64,000 nt of DNA from Dipteris shenzhenensis (lineage: Eukaryota; Polypodiophyta; Polypodiopsida; Gleicheniales), in the NCBI GenBank assembly GCA_047967505.1, contig CM106539.1; one strand, written 5' to 3'. The position numbers and the translations under genes are program-made. This document shows positions 56,285 to 64,000 of this stretch, piece by piece. The notes under the pieces were generated by a model, which was given only the letters and a program-made list of their open reading frames with translations, was not told the origin of the DNA and made no database searches. Positions within the stretch are counted from its first letter, which is position 1. Every line of letters starts with the position of its first letter.

Positions 56285-56820
56285 ACCATTGATAGGACAT
56301 TTACACTTGCTCCATCATCCACTATGGCTTGGACTTCATCTCTCTCACCCATCCGCATAGAGATATCTTCGATGTCGTCCATAGGTGGAGGGGGATTTGC
56401 GAGTTCAATCTAGCCTTTGAAACTCTCCCACAGATTGGGACAATTCCGTAGGAGGATTCCGATGGGAATTGACACAAGGCAACTTAGGATGCTATAGAGT
56501 GCGGCTCCTTCAAGTTGACATGGCAATACATTATGTTGTGGAGTCTGTTGTTGGAATAGAGGCACGAGTACAGTATTAATACTTTGTGGGGCCAAGTCAT
56601 GGATTGGATCTTGAGCTTGTTTCTTAGCCTTAAATTGAGCTTGTTTCTCAGCCTCAAATTGAGCTTGTTCCTTTTGTACCCATTGTTGAAGTGCTTGAAA
56701 ATGAGCCTTCTCCACCTCTGCATTTGGGTATGGAGCTTCTTTTATTTGAGGCTTGGGAGTTGATGTGGATGAGCTCGGCTGCTCATTGCTTGGTGGAGGT
56801 GGAGGCACTTGTGCTTTCTT
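56285..56820 (-). pseudogene. Ty3/gypsy-like gag tail and aspartic protease remnant
   Basis: Minus-strand frame from 56808: MPPPPPSNEQPSSS, then a charged repeat (QAQFEAEKQAQFKAKKQAQ), to an in-frame TAG at 56410-56412. The same frame continues with MDDIEDISMRMGERDEVQ and AIVDDGASVNVLSMV (about 56325-56285). The last block fits the active site of plant gypsy proteases, where D-S/T-G-A-S is usual; here it reads DDGAS. The TAG sits where CAG would fit. RT, RNase H and integrase do not follow. Confidence 0.65.
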
Positions 56821-57079
56821 TTTAAGAAGTCATTTTGGTTGGATTGGAATGTTAGGGTCGTTGGTGGCCGAGTGATAGTAATAGCATGTGTACAAGAACA
56901 AGATATCGGTTAGGAACCATTGAAGACCCAAACCGTGAATCGTCAACGGTTGCGACCTGTGCACACCCCTCGTAGTCACTACTGCTAACCTGCATGGTTA
57001 TGCAATAACAAAGTGTATGCATTATATTGCCTGGGGTGCTCTGAAAATCTCAAAATAGTAAGGAGATTTTGGGCTACCT

Positions 57080-58520
57080 GATACCACGCGGAAGCAGTGG
57101 GTACAAAAGGGAGAAATATTTTGAAGAATGTGGATATTAGATGGATATCTTTGGTTCAGCCACACCAGTGAAAAGATTATGGGATGAATACAAGACTTTG
57201 GTCTATTTAATGCATATGGAGGTAGAAGAAGAGGTTGAAAAGGCAGATATTTTGTATCATAAACTGACAAAATATCAATGGTGGCTCCTTTGTCACTAAC
57301 TCAGACTTGACGATGCACATGTTTTTGAGCTCACCAATCCAGCATCTTGTCGTTGTTCTTGGGAGTCGGTCCTCGCAGCTTAGTACTAGCACGGGTGATT
57401 ATGCTAATGTCCAGGCACACCAATGGATCATCATCACAACAATGTGTACCATCAAAGTGTTGGGCATTTTCCTGGCCATCTTTTGCCGTTTCGCGTTGCC
57501 GATCCCATTCCTGAGCCTCCAAGCATTTGTTCCACCAATGGCCTTCGCCCAAACAAAACAGATAGGTTTTTGGGGACGATTCTGACCACGACCCTCACCT
57601 CCATGTCTGTGTCCGTGGCCACGACCACCTCCACCTCGTTGGAATGTCTATTGCTATGGTTGGAACGCTTGCTGTTGTGGCTCTTCTTGCACAAAATATG
57701 TAGCCGCATCTTGTTGCTGACCAACTGCTCTCTGGATGCACCCATTGTAATGGCATGCCCCCGTGTTGTGTGTATTAGTCAAGCAAATCGCACAGCAATT
57801 TGCATTAATAAGAGCACACTCGACTGCGGAGTGACTAGGATTGCGGCAGTGAGTACACCATATCCCCTTCAAGCCTTTTGCATTGGTGGGAGGTTGGCAT
57901 GTAATTACATTCATAGGTTGTGATATTATGCTTGCCGGCCCCAAACTTTGATGGTCCAACCCAATAATGCCGATTGGGACATCAGGCTTAACCTTTGTTT
58001 GTTGTGGGACCTTATTTTTCATGGGACAGTCCATACAGGCATGTCCTATGCCATAATCTCTACAAAGTGGTTGGAAAATAGCGGGGCTACCATGATGAGG
58101 GCACTCTGTGATCCAATGATTTTCTCCACACCCGTAGCACTTGATTGGCGCTTGATATGTATTGGGTCGAACTTGATTTGTGTAGACTGGTACAGTAGAC
58201 CCTCTGCGCCTTCTACATAGTACACTAGGTACTCTACTTCATACTTGAATGCCGAGTCTACTTCCTCGGCTTGCAGTTGTTGTATTGGAATTGCCTGAGG
58301 AGATGGATTTGGCGCTCTTGGAAATGGTCGTGGATTCGGATTCCTGAGTAATTGTGGGACTTGTGTTTGAATAGGAACATGATTTTTAGCCTCGAAGCTG
58401 GGGGCACTTGTGCAAGTGCCGATTGCTTGTACACTGGCATGGGTGCCAGTTGGTATTGTTGAGGTCAAGGCCGCTTGTTGTGCATGTTGATAGTGAAGGC
58501 CACTCCACCCTATCATGAGC
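57080..58520 (-). pseudogene. Retroelement gag with five CCHC-type zinc knuckles
   Basis: Read 58520 leftwards. A Pro/Gln-rich N-terminal part (58516-58150) is followed by knuckles CYGCGENHWITEC (about 58137-58098), CRDYGIGHACMDC (about 58063-58025, second Cys as Tyr), CTHCRNPSHSAVEC (57857-57816) and CAICLTNTHNTGAC (57794-57753). After a Gln- and then Arg/Gly/His-rich spacer comes CFVWAEGHWWNKC (about 57560-57522, second Cys as Trp). Spacing is C-x2-C-x3/4-H-x4-C. The arrangement is a nucleic-acid-binding gag tail, probably of the gypsy-like element whose protease trace lies at 56285-56820. Frameshifts separate the parts. Confidence 0.65.
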
Positions 58521-59504
58521 CTTCTTCAAATCCAAGAGATGGACCATGATATGCAAGGACTCCTTCCAAGCCTTTCCCTCTCAAAAGGGGAAGATATTGT
58601 CTAGGATACTTGTTCCTATATAAAGACCTATCTGAGTGTCATGAATTATGTCAACAAGATGGGGCTATAGCCATAGACTCAAGATTGGCTAAGATCTTGT
58701 ATGCGATACCCAGCATGGTGATTGGGCACCACCATCAAATGTTGAATTGATATCCTCCTTTCGCAATCAAACAAATCCACCCTATGACTTAGAATGGGGG
58801 AGTAAGCTGGAGTCAAAGATCTCTTGGAAGGAAAAATGAAAGGGTTTATAAATGCACTCTGAGAAGCACCTAAAGAAAGATGATGTCAACAAGTCCTTGC
58901 CATGGCACTACTGCAAAGGAAGGGCCTTGAGAGCATGGAGAGCTCTTCATTAGCATGATAAACGACACCTCCACCTATCTACTCATGCTTAGAGAGACCC
59001 CTATCGATGTGTATGTGTAGACTCTTGCCCGGGCTACAAAAATATGGGAGGACTCCTTCTCAACCTACAACTGTCGAGAGAAAATGGTCGTATCTAGAAT
59101 CTCATGAGAGTTTGAGTGCATCTTATAATTTGTTCATGCAAAGCTATAACAGTGCCCCAATTGATAGGGTCAATATTCTAGAATAACTATCTAATCATTT
59201 TGTCTCCCCACTAGACCTACCATGTGTTGAAGGAGTGGTAGATGAACTTGACCGATCATTTGGCATCTAATTTTCAACTTGAATAATACTTACTAAACAT
59301 AGGATATTTGTTTATATTGTTGTTTCAAATGGATATTTGTTTATATTGTTGTTTTAAATAGCATGCTATGATTTCATGTCAGCATATTGTGAAATATTTT
59401 GATCATTGTTTAAGTTAGGGATTGATTTTTGTGGTTTTTACTCTTCAAAGACCATAGATCCAGATATATTTATATCATGGAGTTTTACATGTGGACTAGT
59501 TCCA
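58521..59504. other. Spacer without supported genes
   Basis: Nothing convincing seen. A duplicated 'ggatatttgtttatattgtt' word lies at about 59303 and 59330. Confidence 0.4.
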
Positions 59505-59944
59505 TTTTGAGGCAAAATCTGAGGCTGCAAAAGATGAATCATGGAGAGTAGGATTATAATGACACTCCACAATAAATGCCCACTCATTATGAGCAAGATT
59601 GGATGCATCTATATTTGTCACATTAGTAGTGGGAGTATTTGTGACAGCAAGACCTCGTTGTCCTAGCTATCCTTGCTTCTTCTTGGAAGCAATACACTTT
59701 CGGCATTTAGAGATGTCATGACCTAGTTTCCTCCAATAATTGCAGCGTTTCTTCTTCTCATCGGTAGGAGAGGAAGAGGATGAGGTACCATATGTAGGGT
59801 TTGGGCTTGCTATAATTTCCCTCACCTTTTCCTTTGTTCTTATGATCAGTAGCAAAGGCTTGATTTGCATGAGTGAAAGCAACCTTGTTTTGGCGACTCT
59901 AATCCTCTTGCAAGAGTAGGGAAACAAGCTAATCAAAAGAATAG
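59505..59944 (-). pseudogene. Copia gag fragment related to copia C
   Basis: Read 59944 leftwards: LVSLLLQED, then QNKVAFTHANQAFAT, a Lys/Gly stretch, the knuckle CNYWRKLGHDISKC (second Cys as Trp), IASKKKQ, and DASNLAHNEWAFIVECHYNP. Each block aligns with copia C (LVTLLLQEE, CNYYRKPGHEISEC, IASEKKK, WAWTVRCSFDP). Only this part of gag remains; an LTR abuts it at 59945. Confidence 0.7.
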
Positions 59945-60182
59945 TGGTTGGGGTTAGGCTATGGGTTGGTCCAAATATCGGGCTAGTCGACCCCCTATAT
60001 GCACACTAACTAGCGGGGGGCAATGGCTATATATAGGTCCCCCTCCTCCCCTCATTTTTTATTTCAAATGTGGAGCATTTCTCCCTTGTATAGCAAAGAC
60101 TTTTCCAACTAGACTGTGGGATTTTGGCTTGAGACACTTGCCGATTGTTTCATCTCTCTCTCTTTTCTTGTTTGGTGTGTGA

Positions 60183-60216
<34 letters not shown>

Positions 60217-60245
60217 ACTCTCCTTCATTTCTGTTGTACTTCTCA
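59945..60245 (+). repeat. 5' LTR of an element carrying ORF-X
   Basis: The right end ttctca is followed by two bases and the primer site. A TATA box, ctatatatagg, lies at 60028-60038, and a (CT)n tract at 60186-60214 lies downstream of it, in what would be the transcribed R/U5 part. The left edge (TGGTTGGGG at 59945) is where the copia gag homology ends; it is a best guess. Confidence 0.6.
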
Positions 60246-60247
60246 AA

Positions 60248-60260
60248 TGGTATCAAAGCC
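60248..60260 (+). other. Primer-binding site of the ORF-X element
   Basis: TGGTATCAAAGCC, two bases after the LTR end, matches the tRNA-Met type sites at 7780 and 19661. Confidence 0.82.
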
Positions 60261-60361
60261 ATGGTTGGCCCTTGAGATGGTGAGGGAGTGTTGAGCCATC
60301 ACCCAGAGAGGAGGTATAGGGCTATTGTCTAGTAGTGTTTGTGAGGAGGATTATGTGAGGT

Positions 60362-61736
60362 GTGGACTATTTGGGATTCAAGGAAGGTATGTAGACTTTG
60401 GAGGGTGTTTTAGATTTGAAGGGGAATGTTTTTGAAGGGTGGGACACTGAGGTGTGAAGGTCTTGTAGGCTCATAGCCTCTTCATCAGCATATCTAGCAC
60501 CTTCTCCCCTTCACTCTCCTTCTATCCCATCCACCCTCTCTTCTTAGTTTTATTTTGAAACAATTCATGTAGTATATCCCGAAGAAGTCACCAAAGAGGA
60601 GGGGCAAGAAGCCATAGCAGTTTTCAACTCCACTGCCCCACCCACCAAAATCCCACAGCCGCCTCCCACCCAACCCCCCAGCAAGCCACCCACCCTGCCT
60701 CGCACAAACCTCTGCGAGTACTCCTCCAATGCCTCCAACACAAGCTTCGCATAGCATGGGACCTCCCAGTCCATCTCCTCCAACAGCCCGATTGACCTCT
60801 CAAAAGAGGCACTCAACACGCTCCTCAAGTCGGTGAATTTTGTACATATGCCCATCGATGCATCTCTCGCAGGGACTGCTAAAGAGGACCCCATGCCTAT
60901 GGATGATGATGTTGTTCCTCCACCACCCCCCTCCTCCTTGCTTGAAGATATTCAGTGGAGGCTAGATCTATAGTTCTTCCAAGAACTGCCCGACAGCACA
61001 CTAATGCATCACTAGAAGAAGCAGCTCGAAGGCTCTCGTCTCCACCTCTACGAAATCATGGAAGTTCGCTCCCTTACCTAGTTTATTACCCAGTCCTTCA
61101 ATGGTTGGCGATGGACCCATCTGAAGCGCACATGCGATGGCTACCACCTTGCTCTCGATGCTCCTGTCCCCCTCACCGACTGTAATGCCAGCCTTCAACC
61201 TCGCTGGCGCATTCCATTTTTGAAGAAGGGGCAATTTTTGCACTACTATCACAATGCACACCTCGACTGGTGGATCCACCCCTTGTACATGCCCATGGAG
61301 CGCCGCTAGACCTGGGCCTACTTCTGCGAGCTCCAACAGAAGGACCTTAATATTTTGTACAACTCCCTGAAGTACAATTTTCCCAAGGAAATGACCCAGG
61401 AGGGATTTTACTTCTGCCTCCTGTCATTCAGTGACACCTACAGCTCTGTTCTCAACCCTATGGTCATTGCAACGGTCCACTTCAACTACCTCATCCTCCT
61501 CCTTGATCTCCTCGCCCACAGTCTGTCAATAGATGACAAGCTCCATAATCTCAACAACCGAATTGTCTTCAACCCTCACATCAGCCCCTCTTAGTTCCAG
61601 GAGCTCTGCCTCTAACTTTGAGTCTGCAATCACCATGGCCATCACATTTGCATGTACGAGGACATGCATGCCACCCACTTTTGGAAGTTCTGCTCGTACT
61701 TCACCCATATCACCCCTGCTAGTTAGATCGCTACGT
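60362..61736 (+). pseudogene. Unrecognised quasi-ORF (ORF-X) downstream of LTR and primer site
   Basis: One frame (codon starts congruent to 60362) can be followed for about 458 codons without a frameshift. It is broken by thirteen stops: ten TAG, two TGA, one TAA. Segments include GVLDLKGNVFEGW, IPQPPPTQPPSKPPTLP, NTLLKSVNFVHMPIDASL, DDDVVPPPPPSSLLEDIQW, CDGYHLALDAPVPLTDC, HYYHNAHLDWWIHPLYMPM, TWAYFCELQQKDLNILYNSL, PKEMTQEGFYFCLLSF and YEDMHATHFWKF. It is rich in Trp, Tyr and His and has a Pro-rich N-terminal third. I recognise no gag, pol or cellular domain. Position after the primer site suggests a captured gene or an unusual gag. All stops could arise from CAG, CGA or CAA by C-to-T change. 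Confidence 0.55.
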
Positions 61737-62139
61737 AGTCCTCCAGATGGTTCTCTCCACCCATGTCCTCTAGTGTGATCTGAGGGTGGCTCAGCAATAG
61801 GAAGGGGGGCATGTTAATAGCCATAGTGACAGAATGCACAGTACAGTCACAGAATGCATGGTATTGAGTGATTAAAGGTAATTAGGCTTCATGATTTACT
61901 TTAACGACGTAGCAATGGATGGAGCACAGAGTGGGCAGTCCTCAAGACGGTCCTCTCCACCCACCTCCTCCAATGCAGCTGATCCGAGGGTGGCTCAACA
62001 ACAGGAAGGGAGGCATGTTAACAGCCATAGCCACAAAATGCACGGTACAATCACAGAATGCATGGTAATGAGTGATTAAAGGTAATTAGGCTTCATGATT
62101 TACTTTAATGGCATAGCCATGGATGGAGCATAGTTATGG
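61734..62139 (+). repeat. 200-bp tandem duplication at the 3' end of ORF-X
   Basis: Two units begin agtcctc at 61737 and 61937 and share tctccaccca, ggcatgttaa, gagtgattaaaggtaatt and catgatttacttta. Unit 1 has TAG at 61736 and agatgg, caatagg, ttaatagcc where unit 2 has CAG (61936), agacgg, caacagg, ttaacagcc. Unit 2 keeps an open 47-codon tail (RRSSPPTSSNAADPRVAQQQ, ending at TAA) that would follow ORF-X in frame from CAG 61936. A 4-base gap in unit 1 shifts its frame. Confidence 0.82.
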
Positions 62140-62880
62140 GCTTTATGGGTTTTGAGCCGCAAATGGCTCAAGATCGACCTCACCAATCCAAGTTTTGAGC
62201 CTCAAATGGCTTAGGAATCGAATGGGTGAGGTTCACACAAGCGCTATTTGGGACTCGGGTAGGAGCACGTCCTAATGCCCAGATTGTCCTCAGTGCTATT
62301 ATATGGTTAACACAAGTGCTATCAACACATGGAGAAGCGTAACAATAAGAGCTACAATAGAAAGAGGGAAGGAAAGGATAGAGAAGATGCCTTGGCCCCC
62401 TATGAGCCCAAGAGCCTTGTGACTGTAAAGAGAGGGAGAGTGCAAGAAGGAAAAGGGTTAACCCTCCCTTCAAAAGGTGAGTTGTATAAAAGGCCAAATG
62501 GCTAATTGGTCTTCATTGTTGTATGCACATGTTTGGAATATAAGCTCCCTCTTCTCTTCTAAGAGTGTCTTTGGGTGTTCTCGTGTTTCCTTTGTAGTGC
62601 CTTTTTGTTTGCCACTCCATCCCCATTCACTCTCTCCTTCCCTCCTCCTTCTCCCTCCCTTCCTTGCTCTCTTGTCTCCCCTCTCCCTCTTCCCTCTTTC
62701 TCTCATGGAAACACATTGCAACAATCTGAGAGCCGCTTGAGTGACACATTCAAATGGCTCATGCTTTGCATTTCTCTCACCAGGAGTAGCTTGGAGTGGA
62801 GGCTCCATCGGCATTCCTTCAAGATCCCCATGACACATGAGTCACCATTGAGACTACACACCTCAGTACGATCACTAGAA
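62140..62880. promoter_or_regulatory. Promoter-like stretch with TATA and CT-rich leader
   Basis: gttgtataaaaggccaaatgg (TATA at about 62484-62493) is followed about 130 bases later by a long CT-rich tract (62600-62705). This resembles the R/U5 layout of the LTRs here. A possible LTR end and decayed primer site (gcaaca, then atctgagagcc) lies at about 62722-62738. It could be part of a different LTR; no matching copy was found. Confidence 0.3.
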
Positions 62881-64000
62881 ACCTAGTATTATTGCTTCCA
62901 GGCCATAGGTACTAGATAAACTCCTCTGGTCTAGTACTCTACAATAAGTCATCTCTCCTCTGGTTTGGTAATGGTGCTAGATACACTCCTTTGGTCTGGT
63001 ACTAGTACAACAATCCAACTATTGGTATTGGTACATCATGCCAACAGAAGGTACTGGAACAATCATCCAATGGATACTGCCCCCGGTGGAAGGTCTTCTT
63101 CCCTGCATGGGCCATGTATCTCAAATCTATACAGCCTCCTCTCAGGTCCAGACTGGTACACTATCACAGATTGATGAGCCTTAGATGAACATAGGTGGTA
63201 TTGATGTGCATGCTAAGCGGGGTGCTCATCAAATAAGTTCATGTGCGGAAAACATGCTGAAGTGGGTTTTTTGACGATTGTGCATGACACTAGGTTAAAA
63301 ACACGGTTTAATGTGCAATTGACTATACGAACCACATTCGATGGAAATGATACTTTGCACCTATTTATCCCTTTAAAAATATACATTTCTTTATAGATAA
63401 TTTATGAAATGCATCAATATCTTACAAGGTTATGTAGAGGAAGTTCAAAAATTAAATAAAAAATTAGATTGACGTAGTCAACCACATAGACAATCTACAA
63501 GGTATATATGTTTGAAGCCTTTATAAAAAAAGGATGTAACACAAATGTTATTGAGCATATAGCATTCATGACATACTTTGAAGTGTGCTCCCATGTGATA
63601 ACTGGATTTGATATCACCATTCACTAATGATGAGGAGTTAGTGGGGACTTGGGGTACGGCCTTGCCCTTGGAGCATGGATCGGGGTGATCCATTCAATGA
63701 TGTTTGTGTAGGAATGCTTGCATCTATTGGTCTTTGTACTATGAGCAGCTGATTGTGTAGGGGAGGCTAGCAAGGGTGCCACTTGGCTTTGTCCTTGATC
63801 TCTTAGGTGTAGCTACTGTCTCCTCTTCATCGCCTAGCACTGGTCCTATGGCGACTTTGTCGACCAGCCCATGGCCGATTGGTGGTTGCTATTGCTGTAG
63901 CATATGCTAGAGTACTAGGATATACAACATAGGATTACCGAGGACTTCACCGTGTGTCTTGAGCTCCTCCCACATCTGGTTGCAAAAATGGTCCGTTTGC
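62881..64000. other. Terminal stretch without supported genes
   Basis: Nothing convincing seen. ctggtactagtac/tagtactctaca-like words recur at 62910-63070. A minus-strand 71-codon frame (63693-63478) has no domain. Confidence 0.4.

Noticed and set aside
57079-57095. Primer-binding-site-like TGGTATCAGG on the minus strand
   Set aside because: The adjacent sequence ends CGCG rather than CA and no LTR copy is seen.
60362-61736. Reassigned UAG (Gln) genetic code in ORF-X
   Set aside because: TGA and TAA stops also occur, other elements in the window are plainly decayed, and a tandem copy has CAG where this one has TAG. Decay explains it more simply.

Overview
The window looks like intergenic sequence from a large, repeat-rich land-plant nuclear genome. 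Plant-type Ty1/copia elements, L1-like LINEs with DUF4283-type ORF1, a Helitron remnant with a RepHel coding region, (CT)n/(GA)n tracts and long AT-rich gaps support this. I see no prokaryotic operon, no rRNA and no credible tRNA. The species cannot be named from the sequence; a fern, lycophyte or other large-genome plant would fit. Almost every coding stretch is a decayed transposable-element gene. The only candidate host gene is a two-exon fragment near 29.2-29.7 kb on the minus strand.

Region 1-24 kb is a nest of LTR retrotransposons. A degenerate copia (1-1906, +) carries a TIR element (about 1078-1706). A gag-bearing fragment follows (1907-3129, -). Then comes a family of copia-like elements on the minus strand that keep LTRs, a tRNA-Met primer site and part of gag, but no pol. 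These are B1 (3728-5573), E1 (5655-8106 continuing at 14016), E2 (14535-20731) and E3 (20732-24000). Into E1's 5' LTR a complete copia element inserted (8107-14010, -) with a 5-bp target duplication. In E2 one LTR is interrupted by a gag-to-RT segment of another copia (14551-17775, +). E1 contains a 380-bp inversion. E3 holds a retroelement tail flanked by 16-bp repeats, and a solo LTR with its own target duplication (22822-23795).

Region 24-50 kb holds a LINE 3' part (24700-26508, +), repeat-derived non-coding sequence, and the candidate host gene fragment. A structurally complete 6.1-kb LINE (29939-36072, -, 16-bp target duplication) lies about 200 bp upstream of that fragment's ATG. Next come a degenerate Helitron with RepHel and RPA-like remnants (36907-40914, -), a 5'-truncated copia (43845-46407, +), and a LINE remnant abutting it (46408-49358, -).

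Region 50-64 kb contains a satellite patch with monomers near 180 bp inside an 811-bp duplication, then long featureless AT-rich sequence. A Ty3/gypsy-like gag and protease remnant follows (56285-58520, -), with five CCHC-type knuckles. After it lies an LTR and primer site (59945-60260, +) leading into an unrecognised quasi-ORF of about 450 codons. That ORF's in-frame stops are all explicable by C-to-T change, mostly CAG to TAG. This unknown ORF, the transduced copia in E2, and the Helitron with RPA-like pieces are the parts most worth follow-up.
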